A DNA stretch of 64,000 nt from Paraphoma chrysanthemicola (GCA_020744225.1 JAGMWG010000003.1:310001-374000); one strand, 5' to 3'. Positions 1 through 11,622 are shown, numbered from the stretch's first letter. Notes: a model not told the origin generated them from the sequence alone. Numbers and translations are program-made.

Positions 1-605
1 AGTTCCTCGCTTCCACAATATGTAATGCTGGCTATTTTGGTATACATGGTGTACCGTAGTGTTGAAACTGCTACCAACCCTGTGCTCCGTTCTTCCTCGA
101 ATCCCATGTAGATTTCTCGACTCTTACATAAAAGCAGCAAAATCTCAAAAGCGATAGGGTGGATTCGAGAATCTAAGCCCACTGTTTGTATAAACACCAA
201 TGAGTTTTCACCTTGAGTGGCCAAAAGATGGGACCACTCAGTCAGGACCAACGATTTCATCACAATGAGACTTACGAGACTACGACTAATTGTACAAATG
301 TGTGTGGTGTGTAGTTACACATCATCTCCGCAAACCGGCTTTGCTAACGGGAACAATGAAAAGCAGTGGATGGTCCTGCATCGTAGCTTGCACTTTCTTT
401 GTCCCAAAACAACTCGAGGGTTGCTTTGTATGTCGCCGCCTTGTAGAACTGTTTCGCATTGTTACATTTGTACATTTAAACCAGTGTAGTCCCATACAAA
501 GCCTATTGGATGAGGCAGTTCTCAGCAGTTGGAATCACCTAGCTCCATCAGAATTCGTAGTCACTCTTCTCCTGGTAACACTAATAATTTGTTTAAATTG
601 TCCAC
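1..605. other. Intergenic, left edge of window
   Basis: Only short overlapping reading frames with no recognisable domain are present. This is probably the upstream region of the gene starting at 606 and the flank of a gene lying outside the window. Confidence 0.5.
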
Positions 606-1613
606 ATGGCCATCACATTCGAACTTGATCATAAGCAAAAGTCCCTCTTGATCGCTACTATTGCCATCTTCACATCTTTCGCAGCCGCAGCGTACTCGAA
701 TAGAACCCATGCCTCCCAGCATGCCGCAAATGTTCAGCCAATCCGCCTACTTCAGCGGGATGGTGATCAGGATAGCTGTCGCCAACAACAAATGCAAATT
801 ACTCGTTACCACCCTCGATCTGGCTCACCCTGTCGCCCTAGCCGACTCCGACAATTCCGCAAATTTGCCCTTCTGCCCGTGGAAATTCGCGAAATAATTT
901 ACGAACATGCAATGCGACAAGGGGGTACTTTCGCACTTCCAATCGTGCCGGCTTCGTCAGCAAAACCTGAGAAGCACAGCATTCTGACACAATGTCTCCC
1001 AGCTCTGTGCTATACAAGTCGAAACGAGCGCGCGATAGGTATCTCTGTATTTGTGCGAAATGCGGCATTCCAGCTGTATCGCGAGGGTGATGCGGAAATC
1101 CTGGCATGCTGGCTGGAGCTCATGAGCAATGGCTATGATTTTCGATCGATCAGGCAGATGGATATTTTCCACTCACCGCAAACACGACTCACGGGATTAC
1201 GATACGATGTCGACTTAGTCAAGAGGTGTCCTGGCTTGCGCAAGGTTACGATTACATTGCCTCTGGAAAGGCTATGTATAAGCCGGCCTTCCAGATCTCG
1301 TCCTGGGGTGAAGTACGTGCGAGCTTGCACCTACTCCGAGATCTTGTCGAGATTTCAGTTCGCCGGCATCCTTGAATGCAGCAGTCTGAGGAAGCTTACA
1401 GTCTTAGTTTCAAGCAACTTATCGCTTGAAGAAATGATGCGTGCCACACCCGTGCAAGTCTATGATAATGTACTTCTGTTACTGTCTCTGATGGAGCGAG
1501 GTTTCGAAAAGCGACATGGGAGGCGAATCGTCATGATCATGGCATGGTCGGACAAGAAGAACAAGATCTTCCATCAACTTTGGGTTGGCGGTGGTAGAGG
1601 AGTTGGGGCTTGA
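606..1613 (+). CDS. F-box/2EXR-like hypothetical protein (paralog 1)
   Basis: A single-exon frame of 335 aa from ATG 606. The first ~25 residues are hydrophobic (IATIAIFTSFAAAA), suggesting a signal anchor or a wrongly chosen start. The recognisable part begins near residue 88 with the motif LLPVEIREIIYEHA, the pattern that opens many fungal F-box-like and 2EXR proteins (leucine-proline, acidic residue, I, then IYE). Downstream it aligns with the next gene: LPALCYTSRNERAIGISVF here matches LPAICYISSLERKIGLRIF there. The two are therefore tandem paralogs about 390 bp apart on the same strand. Molecular function is unknown; an adaptor role in ubiquitination is only a family-level guess. The true start could be internal. 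Confidence 0.6.
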   Translation: MAITFELDHKQKSLLIATIAIFTSFAAAAYSNRTHASQHAANVQPIRLLQRDGDQDSCRQQQMQITRYHPRSGSPCRPSRLRQFRKFALLPVEIREIIYEHAMRQGGTFALPIVPASSAKPEKHSILTQCLPALCYTSRNERAIGISVFVRNAAFQLYREGDAEILACWLELMSNGYDFRSIRQMDIFHSPQTRLTGLRYDVDLVKRCPGLRKVTITLPLERLCISRPSRSRPGVKYVRACTYSEILSRFQFAGILECSSLRKLTVLVSSNLSLEEMMRATPVQVYDNVLLLLSLMERGFEKRHGRRIVMIMAWSDKKNKIFHQLWVGGGRGVGA

Positions 1614-2005
1614 ATGTATATCGAGAAAGTGTACCATTTCGTTCCCATCTTTAGCTCGTGTCTCACCACTATACTAATCACTATACTAACGCTGAATCGC
1701 ACCTTTTACTTTCATCACAATAGAAAAGAGAAGTGCTCTATCATCAATAGCTTATATAGTATCAGATACAAAACAAGAGTAAGTAAGAGTTTTAAATATA
1801 AGTAAATCGTAAACAGTACTAAACATAATTACTACTAAAACTGCGTAAGCTATAGCTAATTGGTCGAAAGATTAGAAAAAAACAGCAAAGTTCGCTAACA
1901 AGCGCGCGCGCCGCGTTCAAAATCTTACCCCTCTTCTCTACCCAAGTCACGACAGAACCGGGAACAAGGCCCGCCAGCTGCAACCTGGATCGCGACCTCA
2001 CCAAC
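1614..2005. other. AT-rich spacer between tandem paralogs
   Basis: From about 1,620 to 1,880 the sequence is distinctly A+T rich (runs such as TTTTAAATATAAGTAAAT), unlike the flanking coding DNA. I see no inverted repeat ends and no coding signal. It may be an old degenerated insertion or simply terminator and promoter DNA. Confidence 0.4.
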
Positions 2006-2821
2006 ATGTGTCCTACTCCTCCTGATTATGGCAACAATGTTACGAAGGGAGTCGAGGAAGAAAAATTGTCCGGCACCGACACGCCGCGGTGCATTAAGTT
2101 TACAGACCTTCCAGTGGAAATCAAAGAGAAGATCTACGAGCACACTCTACCCTCGAACTTGTACTATGATGTCGACTCCTCTATCCTGGTTCAACGAGAG
2201 GATTACCAGGGCTCGCTCACTCGTCCCAGCCATCTTCCTGCGATATGCTACATAAGCAGCCTCGAGCGCAAGATTGGCCTGAGAATCTTTCTTCGCACCG
2301 CCACCATGATATATCGCAACGCAGACATCGAAGTTATGCGGAGGTGCCTAGACCAAGCTGCCAGCAACGGCAAATTGGGCTTGGCCCTAGTCACTAAACT
2401 CGGAATCCTGTCCGAGACGAGAATTGACAAGAAGCTCAAAAGTCTGGTGACAGTGGTTGAACAATTCCCGGCTCTTCGTGGTGTGGCAATACTCTTCTAT
2501 ACACACGCATTGAGCGAGGCGCAGTTTGACCTTATTGACTTTTGCTGGAAATATCCTTGTCACTCTTCCAGTACCATTTTGGCTCGCTATGATCTCATGC
2601 GGCTTGTCGAATGTTCTCGTTTGAAGCGCATCGATATCGGCATACGAGGCGAGTGGTCTGATGAAGAACCAGAGGAGTTTTATAGCGTCATAGAAACGGT
2701 CGCCAGTCACATCAAGCAGGAGTTTTTCAGAGCAAACAGTCGAGAGGTGGAGATCAAGGTGGATAAGGCCATCAAACGTTCTGGTGAAAGGGACTCGGGA
2801 GAATGGGTCCGGATGGAATGA
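2006..2821 (+). CDS. F-box/2EXR-like hypothetical protein (paralog 2)
   Basis: A single-exon 271 aa frame from ATG 2006. The signature DLPVEIKEKIYEHTLP lies near residue 33, much closer to the N terminus than in the upstream paralog. This supports the view that the upstream gene's first ~80 residues are an extension or a misplaced start. The middle contains the shared block LPAICYISSLERKIGLRIF followed by a leucine/arginine-rich region. The C terminus is charged (EPEEFYSVIETVASHIKQEF region). There is no signal peptide. Function is unknown; similarity to the neighbouring gene at 606-1613 is the main evidence that it is real. Confidence 0.65.
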   Translation: MCPTPPDYGNNVTKGVEEEKLSGTDTPRCIKFTDLPVEIKEKIYEHTLPSNLYYDVDSSILVQREDYQGSLTRPSHLPAICYISSLERKIGLRIFLRTATMIYRNADIEVMRRCLDQAASNGKLGLALVTKLGILSETRIDKKLKSLVTVVEQFPALRGVAILFYTHALSEAQFDLIDFCWKYPCHSSSTILARYDLMRLVECSRLKRIDIGIRGEWSDEEPEEFYSVIETVASHIKQEFFRANSREVEIKVDKAIKRSGERDSGEWVRME

Positions 2822-3212
2822 AGCAACATACACTGGGAGACTCTTGAGATAGACAGTCAAGCGGAATGCAGTGAAGGAAGTAAGGGCATGAAGTTTCTCA
2901 AGACAATGTGCGACAGTAAGGATTTACTGTATGACTTGGGGTATTTCGTCGAACGCTAGCAGGGCATATTTACGCTTACCGATGCTGAGCCAATCAAAGG
3001 CTTCGCGTGCAGCTCTAAATTACTGCCAAATTTCCAATCAAATAGCGATAAGCAATGCACATGCCTCGATCTCCGAGCTATGCATGCTATATAGGTACCA
3101 CGGCACGTCAATAATCAACATATTACGCAATCAGAGTGCACATCCATCGTCATGAGTAACACATTATATTAACATTTTCAGCAAGTCAATGCATCAATCA
3201 CTCCTATCTTGA
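2822..3212. other. Intergenic between convergent genes
   Basis: This stretch lies between the 3' ends of the F-box-like gene and the minus-strand lyase gene. No coding or repeat signal is seen; it presumably holds both 3' UTRs. Confidence 0.5.
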
Positions 3213-5062
3213 CTACGCCCACTCCAACACCAAACTATCCCACAACCACCCCCTCCACTGCGTCGACCGCGTAACCTTAACATCCACCACATTCTGTCCC
3301 CCCTTCAATCCCTCCTTCTTCACCGGAAACTCCAAATACCGCCACTCTCCGGCCCTGGTCGCCCCACGATACGTATCCTGACTATTCAACAGGCTCGCGC
3401 TCGTGATATTACCCACCTGCACACCATTCAGCAGGATATCTGCGCTCGATCCCTGCGAAAAGCCCGCGAGGCTGACAATGAGTTTCGCGTCGGCTGTTGC
3501 GTTGCTAGCGAGCGGGAAATTCACGCGCCATGTGCCGAGGTTGGATTGGCCGAAACACCAATCTGCGGGCTTGGAGGCGCCGACTGTGTAGGTGAGGTTT
3601 CCGGGACATTTGGCGATGCGGGCGTGTTCGTAGGGCGTGGGGCCGGCGAGGTGGAAGCCGTCTGTGGTGCGGTCAAAGTCGCCGATTTGGAAAACGATGT
3701 CTTTCTTTTGGCCGACTTTCCAGATCAGGTCTTTCAGATTTGTGTTCTTGCCGCGTTGAATGACAACGTCGCCCTGGGTGAAGTTTGTGAGGACGGATGC
3801 GAGTGCGCCGCCGGAGCCCCATGCGTACAGGCCGTATGTTCCTGTGCGGATGTCTTTGATGGAGAATTTGCCGTCGGCATCAGCGTAGGTGGTGTAGTAA
3901 TATCCTTGGCCTTGATCGAGGGTGCTGACAGTCGTGTTGCCGTTATCACCTAGGAACACGGCTGCGCCGGCTGCTGGGCGACCATCGCTCAATCGCAAGC
4001 GACCCTGCAACTTGCCGCGGGATTGGTAGACAGGGTCCTCGAACCATTTGTATGGCCAGGCCTTGTCTTCCTTTTCCCAACGAGCAGCAGCATCGGGTTT
4101 AGATCCGTCGTTCAGATACCAGAGCCATGGACCCCACGTCTTGTTGGGCGCGAAAGAGTCGCGGCTGACGGCTTGGAAATGCGTGCCGTGGATCATGTTG
4201 AGTTGGACTGCATCGCCGGTCCTTGACTCGCGGTGGACCTTATTGGTAAATTAGCTCCTGCTATCGTTACATGGATGGATGTTCGACTTACCATGAGTTC
4301 TTGCTTCAAGTGGTCACCATTGTAATAATCCTTTCCGGGATTGATATACCAACTTCCAACCTCGTCGCCGTACACGCCATAAAACGTCTGTTCCCTGATA
4401 AACGCACTCCAGTCATATTTCGTCAAGAACGTTCCATCCGCCTTTTGCCAAGTTTCATCCTGGACATTTGTTGCGCTCAAATACTCCTCCAACGCGGGCA
4501 GAACACCGTCTTTGACGTTAGTGTAACCACGTGGGAAAGAGCCGTTATCGAGTCGCCACAGGGTGCGGAACTCGCCCAACGTGGGCAGCGCGCGGTTGAC
4601 AAAGTATTGGTATGCGCCGGGAAGATCGTCGTAGATGAGCCAGTGGAAGTCGCCTTCTCTCGCCGTGAACTTGACGTTGATCCAGTCGGAGCCGGAATCG
4701 GCGATGGCGGCGGATGTCCAGTTAAGATCCGAGGCAGCGCCATCTACAGAAAACCGTCAGCCCAGTTACACTACATAAATGCACAGCATATCTTTTTCAT
4801 GAACGTCAGGAGAGGAGATGGGGTACGTACTGTAGCTCACATAATGCCCGACCGCTTTCCCAACGCGATCTTTACCCTTATACCACAACTGATTCGCATA
4901 CTGGCGATTCTGCGTGACATTCCAAATCTCATTACCTAACACCCACGTCGAATTCCCGACCTCCTTGAGGAAACTCTTCGGCTTCTTCGCGCGTTCCTCA
5001 AGCGGCGCAGCAGCGACCAACGCCACGAGGCCAAAGCTGCAGATATTTGACAAGAAACCCAT
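3213..5062 (-). CDS. Rhamnogalacturonan endolyase, PL4-like, secreted
   Basis: It cleaves the rhamnose-galacturonate backbone of pectin rhamnogalacturonan I by beta-elimination, outside the cell. Three exons fit exactly: 5062-4831, 4743-4292 and 4238-3213, with introns of 87 and 53 nt, giving about 569 aa. The start is ATG 5062, followed by a signal peptide (MGFLSNICSFGLVALVAA). Order: N-terminal beta-sandwich catalytic domain (to about residue 255), a fibronectin-III-like segment starting at GKLQGRLRLSDGRPAAGAAV, then a carbohydrate-binding-like domain (DWCFGQSNLGTWRVNF and a WRGWLWDSLVLEW end). Lys ~186 (LTKYDW) and His ~245/248 (MIHGTH) are spaced like the catalytic Lys/His pair of Aspergillus aculeatus RGL4; that match is inferred. 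Upstream DNA has a TATA-like element and CreA-type motifs. Confidence 0.9.
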
Positions 5063-5137
5063 GATTGCGGCCAACAGCGAACGAGAAAGAGATCAGGGAC
5101 GAGTGGCTTGGCAAAATCACCAGGCACTTATTCGCGC

Positions 5138-5146
5138 ATTATATAC
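5138..5146 (-). promoter_or_regulatory. TATA-like element of the lyase gene
   Basis: On the minus strand the sequence reads TATATAAT about 80 bp upstream of the lyase ATG, a normal position for a fungal TATA element plus leader. Confidence 0.4.
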
Positions 5147-5243
5147 CACGATTCGAACTTTTGGTACGCGTGCGCACGTGCATGGCTCCTCCGTCTTTCT
5201 CGGCCATGGTTCGCCCGAATGCGAGCGGGTAAGATTGGGGAAG

Positions 5244-5268
5244 GCGGGGCCCCAGGGTCTTACCCCGG
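5244..5268. promoter_or_regulatory. Cluster of three CreA-type (SYGGRG) motifs
   Basis: GCGGGG (5244-5249), CCCCAG (5250-5255, reverse CTGGGG) and CCCCGG (5263-5268, reverse CCGGGG) all fit the SYGGRG consensus of the carbon catabolite repressor CreA/Cre1. They lie within 25 bp, about 180-205 bp upstream of the rhamnogalacturonan lyase ATG. Glucose repression of this pectinase is inferred. The surrounding DNA is GC-rich, so chance matches are possible. Confidence 0.45.
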
Positions 5269-5820
5269 GCCAATTGCGTAGTCTTGGACATTGTTCCTGC
5301 AATGAGGGCCAGCCATATTGTGTGGCGCACCGTTAGAGTACCCTTAGTTTTGGCGCTCAGATTCAGGAACGGGAAGGTGTTGTTGTTGCGATTCAGGCTG
5401 CGCCTGGTCCGCGGGCCTGGAGATGGGGTTGACAAAATTGTTTGGGCGAAGAAGGGCCGAATCGTCCAATGCTGGGTAAAGTAGATGAGGTGGCTCGGGG
5501 CATGCGAATTACCGACGACCAGGTTCGTGCTTGCGCTTAGCCGTTGTGATTTGGTGTTTCTTCATGCTGCATGGATGGTCGATGACGCTTCGAATTTCTC
5601 GAAGCTACGGGGCGGCCGTTTTGCGGGGTGGTGTCCGCATTAGGAAGAGGTCCGCACCGGACACATGGACAGCACGAGTCAGACGAGAACTTGCGGAGAT
5701 AGATGAAGCGAATGTATGTATTGACTAGAACGAGTCTTGGAGTATTACAACGTCGCGTGACAGTCTATTCCAGTCTCTCTCGCACAATGGGTATCAAGCA
5801 CGAACTTTCATCACCAGCGC
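5269..5820. other. Intergenic: lyase promoter and DUR3 3' flank
   Basis: This holds the distal lyase promoter and the 3' flank of the urea transporter gene. Short frames here show no domain. Confidence 0.5.
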
Positions 5821-8212
5821 CTATTTCTCGAGCACAGTGCTCGCCTCAACCTCTTTCGCAGTCGGTGTGTGCGTACCCGAATTATCCGCCTTCTCACCCT
5901 CCGTGACCTGCACAGCGCGTCCACGACGTCCGCCCTTGCCTGTGATATCGCGCCACATGCCGCCAAAGTTCCTGGCCAAGCTCTGTCTGCCCTCCCAGAG
6001 CGGGTATACGCCGACAGCCATGGTCGAGCAAAGGAGCCAGATGATGCCAACGATGACCCAGCCGGAGAAGAAGGACTGGCTGAAGACGTATCCAGTGCCG
6101 TAGAGGGGCATAGGCCAAAGCACGAGGAAGATGAGGGTCATGCTAGCGGTCGTGATCTTGGCGATCTTGGACGCGCGGAAGAGCTTGGCTTGTTCGATGG
6201 CTTCTTCTTCGGGGCTGAGAGCAACGTGTCGGCCAACAACTTCTTCGAGGTCCATGTGCGCGGCTGCAGTGACGTCGGAGTCGTCGACAAGGCGAATGTT
6301 CTTCATGGATTGCCAGTCATAGTTGTCCACGCCGAAGATCAAAGTGAGCACTGGAATGAAGATCACGGGCGACAACAACGCGACAACGTTTCCTGCCAAC
6401 ATTGGGTTGTTGGCACCAGAGGTAGCAACTGAAATAACTCCGTCGTTGAGCTTGGCAGTTGTGACCAGCCATGCCGTGATGCTGCAGGCGAGTCCGAGGA
6501 CTGGGGAGAGTGTAGCTGCCCAAAAATTCTGGCCCTTCCACATAAGTGTGAGTGTGGCGGGGAGGACAGCGGAGGAAATAATGACTCCCATGAAGACGTA
6601 AAGCCAGCCCATGCTAGAAACGCGTTAGTGAAAGCGTCTCGAAAATGGATATCGAGATGCTCACCTGATACCAGCATAGAAAAGACCAGTGGAGAAGGCG
6701 GCCATGACAATACCCCAGCCAGCAACGCAAGTGTGCGAAATGTACACAAGGCGCTTGCCCTCGGCCTTGGGGTTAATGTAGGTGCCGTAGATGTCGTAGG
6801 TCAAGATGGAAGACACGGCGATGAGCTGGGCAGAAAAGGCGCTAGTGACGGCCATGAAGACAATCAAGAGGGTGGCGACAGCACCGCCAGAGCCAAGAAG
6901 CGCTACAGCAGCATAGGGGAGAGTGAGACCGGCGCTGATGGATGCATCGTCCATTGGCTCGGGGTAGGTGGGGAAGTGCACGGTGTTCTGGAGCGAAAGC
7001 GCAGCAAGACCTAATACAGTCAGTAAATAAGGTCAAGTAGATTCTGAGTGCTTGAGGCTTACCCATGGTGGTAGCACAGAGCCAGGGAATGGCAAACCAC
7101 GACAGTCCACCAATGATGTAACCTGGTAGAGCGTGCACCGGAGATGCAGCAATTGCCTTGTTGTAGTCTGCCAGTCGTCAGCAAGCTGGAATTCAAAATG
7201 TACAAAGTCCAAGCACTTACATCCGTTGTCCATGAAGACGGTGCCGAAGTTGCCAATGATATTGATGACAAAGAAAATGGCACCATCCTTGCTCTTCATG
7301 GTCAAATAACTGCCGCCAGCGTTTCCAGGCACCGGCGAAACCGCTGCGAGGTCGGTCAGACGATCATAAACAGCTTTGGGAGAGCCCAAGACGTCTCCAC
7401 TAGCATAGGTCGTGAACGCAAAGGTCAGGAGGATGACGAGCAGAATGACGGTGTGCACGTAATCTGTCAAGAACGTCGCCTTGATACCACCAAACATGGT
7501 GTAGACCACGACACCGAGGGGAAGCAGGAAGCAAGCTGCAGCGGTTGGAACACCGGTAAGAGACGAGATGACTGCAGATCCACCAGTGAGCAACATGGCC
7601 GTGACCAGAGTGTTGGTGAAGAGGCCAAATGTGATGTACACGAAATGGGTCGCTGGTCCGTAGCGCGCGCGGACAGCTTCCAGGAACGTCTAAACCTGTG
7701 TCAGAAACCGAACTTTTCCTAAGCGAGTCATGGAAAGCTTACATGTGCGTTTGGCGCTCTTCTTTTGAGCTCGATAGCTACCGTTGCAAATAGCAGAATC
7801 TGCACGGTAGCTCCTGAGGCGTACCAAAATGGTCCGGATACACCTTAACAAGTCAATACAAATTGCTTCTAGGTTTGGGTGATTCACATACCATATCGGA
7901 ATGCAACAGAAGAACTCTGGAGGAGGGTAGCAGCCCAAGTCCAAGACGAGACGACGGCGCTAGCAACGAGACCAGACTTGACAGTGCGACCAGCAGTGGA
8001 GAACATTTCCGAGGTTTGCAATTCATTGTTATAGCGTTTGAGAACCCATGTTGTGAGAATCTAATACCGTCAGCATACTCCTGTGACACCCATCTCGTAG
8101 AGCTCACCATGCCAAGGGCGAACAAGAAGCCAATACCAAGCACGATGCCATATCCCCAGGCCTGGCCAAGGGGTGAAGCCGAAGGGCCCGTCGGTGCAGG
8201 TCCGCCAGCCAT
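5821..8212 (-). CDS. dur3: Urea/H+ symporter, DUR3-like (solute:sodium symporter family)
   Basis: An energised plasma-membrane importer of urea (possibly polyamines) of the SSS family. Seven exons join in frame: 8212-8108, 8060-7892, 7843-7743, 7689-7221, 7167-7063, 7010-6665 and 6613-5821. They give about 695 aa, the usual DUR3 length. The protein is almost entirely hydrophobic helices. Recognisable blocks include LTTWVLKRYNNELQTSEMFS near the N terminus, then SVAFRYGVSGPFWYASGATV, a TFLEAVRARYG segment and FTLLIVFMAVTSAFSAQLIA-type helix 9-like sequence. The C-terminal tail after the last helix is hydrophilic and charged. The upstream region holds several GATA motifs, fitting nitrogen-catabolite control by an AreA-type factor. 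A related SSS substrate cannot be excluded, but the length and motifs are DUR3-like. Confidence 0.9.
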
Positions 8213-8384
8213 GATAGTTGCTCAGCTTGAGTGTCGCGTGCTACCAGTTTGTGCTTTTCGCGTTGGACGTTGACCCAGATGGACGGGACCGCGCAGTATC
8301 TATACTGCTCTGCCCCGGTCCCCACACACGTCCAAGCTTGCACAAGTAGCATGCACATGTTCCGTTCTCAGCTCGTGAGTCCCG

Positions 8385-8817
8385 CTATCTGCAGCAACTT
8401 CGAGAACTACACAATGGGGCAACTGATGTGCACTTATCCATGGGTGCGTGATTGGCTGCAGATAGGGCATCCGTTGAGACAAGACACGCCGAACACTAAG
8501 GCTAGACCAAATGGCAAAAAGCATGTAACTGTCTTTGAAGCTTGTATTAGCAACATGCAAGGCTGTAGGGCGGTGCGGTCGCTTGGCTACTGGGCGGGCA
8601 ACGGGATACATCGCTTGCACTGATAAGGAGCGACGGCCTAGAGCCGGCGGCAGGGCTACTTGGATGGTGCGGAGCATTTTGGCCGTTGTTGAAGAGCGTT
8701 GATTTGCCGTGCACGTGGTTCCAAGCGGCTTCAGCTCTGGGCGTGGAGATCTCTCCCATGGGTCGTGCGTGCTGAGGCTGCGAGTTTTGGTGAGGTAAAC
8801 TGTTGATACAGAGATAA
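8385..8817. promoter_or_regulatory. GATA-factor (AreA-type) motif cluster upstream of DUR3
   Basis: Motifs seen: CTATCT at 8385-8390 (reverse AGATAG), CTTATC at 8433-8438 (reverse GATAAG), AGATAG at 8460-8465, TGATAA at 8621-8626 and AGATAA at 8812-8817. They lie 170-605 bp upstream of the urea transporter ATG. AreA/Nit2 binds HGATAR, and urea permeases are classical targets; regulation here is inferred from motif and gene identity. Confidence 0.5.
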
Positions 8818-9688
8818 GCGATGTCTGGTGGACCAATGGCAGCACGTCAGCGGGCAGTGCCGAAATCGGCATGCCTCTCCACACTGACAGGCATCTCCAC
8901 GGTCGAGCTGATTGGCATGTGCTTGTACTCGATTGCTTCGACAAAGAGGCGAATATCTCGCATGCATCCCGTCGCGCCTGTGGTTGAGGCGTCCATTTCG
9001 CGAGGGACATGCCACACCATCTTTTGAATTCCCGCCATCAACACATGTCTGCGCTTCATTTGCGCTTCGACGCGCCTCTTTGAGAATTTAGCCAGTTGAG
9101 TGCGGGTCTGAAGTAGTGCAAATGTGGGATAAGTTGACTAGAGTTGTGACTACAACTCTACACGCGTCTTTGATCGATGAAGTACTCGCGATGCGTCGGA
9201 AACCGTAGCCGTCTTGGTGCTCAGCATGTTCGAGAATCGCGACTTGTGCATGCATGCAGCGGTACTGTGCAAACTAGGTACAGAGCAGAAGAGCTCGCTT
9301 GCGGGTGATCCTGTAAGCGTCTAGATTGATTGATTGACATTTCGCGAGCGTGGGGTGCGCAGAACCTTAAGTGCATGAATATGCATGTGTGGTATAGCAA
9401 AGAGCCGAGACCCGGTGATGCGGTTGTTGGAGAAAAATACGACAATCAAGGGAGCTCGAGCCAGTGAGGCAGAAGGACTTTGAATGGCTCGGCATCTAAG
9501 TGTCAAAGATACCGACGTTGGCTGCTCTTTTTCTTCGAAGGTAGGTGAGGAAGGAGCTCAGGAAGGCAATCGCCTACATCTGTCAACAGCCTCAACCCAT
9601 CAGTGTCGCGTATAAACGCTATACGAAGCCTGAAGTAACGTCTTCTCAGCTTCAACATACGCTCAAGTCATCGCCACAACTTCCCCCC
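8818..9688. other. Intergenic between DUR3 promoter and AtuA-like gene
   Basis: Several overlapping minus- and plus-strand frames of 60-240 codons occur, but none has a domain-like composition. I treat the stretch as non-coding. Confidence 0.45.
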
Positions 9689-11622
9689 TCAAATCCTGCC
9701 CCTCCCCAAAAACCTCAACGGCACATCCCCCTCCCTACACCTAACATACTCGGCACAATTCTTGCCCAAAAAGTCCACACTCGTCGTACAACTCACCCCT
9801 CTGTCCAAATGATCCTTTAGCAAGAAGTGCACCGCTCTGAGACCCGGAAACTCGCAGCGCTCAATCCTGCCACCCTTGTATTCGTCCGCAAGTAGATACT
9901 TCATGTAGTCGACGGACAGGAGGGACTGTAGCCAAGCATACTCATCTGCATACCGGACCCAGAAACCAATATTGCAGTCTGATCCCTTGTCGCCGGAGCG
10001 TGCGTGGATGATGGTACCAATTGGCGCTCGAACGGTGGCGCCGAAGGAGGATAGTGAGACGGGGTTTGATGTTGAGGATTGTGAGGGCTGGTGTTTTGGG
10101 TAAACCCTTGTGTTTGAAGGTGGTAGGATATCAACTGTTTCGCCTGACGCGAGATGAACTTTGTGCTCGATTGCAGACTGTGGAAGTAGCGTGACGTAGT
10201 ACTCAAACACTTCCTTAGGGAAGGCTTGGCGCAGGTCGAGATGTGGTGTTGCGCCGGGGTACGCGCACATGATGGGGTCGATGCATGGGCGTACGAACTT
10301 AGCAGGCGCAAGATCTTCTGCTTTTCGCGCTTGAGCAATGACACGAAAGTCGACTGTAGCTGCATTTTGGTTTGTTGGGTTGGACCCACAAGAGCCTATG
10401 GTTTGGAACTCAAGTCGTGAGAAGTTGTGAATGTGGTGCGCCATTTGCGCGCGGATCTGTTGTTCGATCATTCGCGCCTTGGCTGTGACATCGAGCCCGG
10501 TGATGAACCAGTGCATTTCTGCCTGGTACAATGGCTTCGCGGTAATGCCAACTTTCGTGGTAGGGGGTGGCAGTGCGCCCTTGACACCTCGTAGTGCTAC
10601 CCGATCTGTCGAGAGCTGCTCGAATGATATATCGTCCAGGACTGCAGTCACATCTGAATTGAAGTACCATGGCCCCTGAATTTCGTAGAGGAATTGGGAC
10701 GTGAGCGTGTTGACCGAGACCTCTCCTCCTGATCCCTTATTCTTTGTTACCACGACATCGCCAGATTCTGCAATTTCCACGATGGGGTAGCCAATGTTCG
10801 TCCAGCCCAAGCACTCCAAGTTCTTGAAGCCAGTGAAGTTGCCGCCTGTGCTATATGACGAGCATTCCGACAAATGGCCTGCCACGAAGGCATTCGCCAG
10901 CTTGTCCAGGTCTGACCGCTGCCACTTATGCCACCAATATGCCGCTCCAATGACAGGGCTCGCATCGCTTACTCGTCCGCAGATGACGATATCCGCGCCC
11001 TTTTCGAAAGCCTTTGCGATTCCCAGTCCTCCCAAATACGCTTGCGCGTACATGGGCTCAAACTGCCAATCGCCCAAGTTCTCCCCAGTGCATATATTTT
11101 CGAAAGGTGACTCTCCCCGCTTTTGTGCCTCCAGTAGCTGCGGCAGTACTTCATCTCCAGATATCCAAGCAACGCTCAGCTGCAGATCTTTCGCTTTGAC
11201 CATCTTCGCGACTACATCGTGGAGCTTCTTCGTGTCAGCTGCGCCAGCATTGACCGCGACTTTGATGCGATGCTTCGCGATATGTGGTAGCGCGGGCTCG
11301 AGAGCTTCGAGAAAGGTGGGTTCGTACGCATCGATTTGCCCTGTCTCCCTTTAGCATTAAATTGGATAGAAACCTGGGTTCGGAGTGAGATCATACCATT
11401 AGCCTTTGCATTTGCTCGTCCAGTCATATTCCCTTCACTCATCCAATCGCCCACCAGCACATCGATCGGGTCGTTCTCATAATCGGAAGCAAGCAACGTC
11501 ATCGCATTGCGACGGTCGGTAGTGGAGCCTGAGCATCCTGTAACCATGTCAATACCGTGATATACCAGCACATCATTCAAACAATACGTACCCGCGATCC
11601 TGATGGTTCGTGCCTGTGCCAT
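9689..11622 (-). CDS. AtuA-like protein (DUF1446, acyclic terpene utilisation family)
   Basis: Three exons, 11622-11592, 11537-11397 and 11340-9689, splice to 607 aa with two introns of 54-56 nt in correct phase. The start MAQARTIRIAG is followed by GCSGSTTDRR, VLVGDWMSEGNMT and a long AtuA N-domain. That domain includes GADIVICGRVSDASPVIGAAYWW, which I cite by its core GRVSDASP near residue 185. A separate small C-terminal domain contains IIHARSGDKGSDCNIGFWVR, typical of the AtuA C-terminal module. AtuA is required for citronellol/geraniol catabolism in Pseudomonas; fungal homologues have no established reaction, so only the family is assigned. It sits 327 bp from the MFS gene on the same strand. 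Confidence 0.85.

Noticed and set aside
3546..3953. Open frame opposite the lyase gene
   Set aside because: Antisense shadow of the well-supported rhamnogalacturonan lyase exon.
8300..9010. 236-codon minus-strand open frame upstream of DUR3
   Set aside because: No ATG-led domain, biased composition, overlapped by other open frames and by the GATA motif region. Likely a chance frame.
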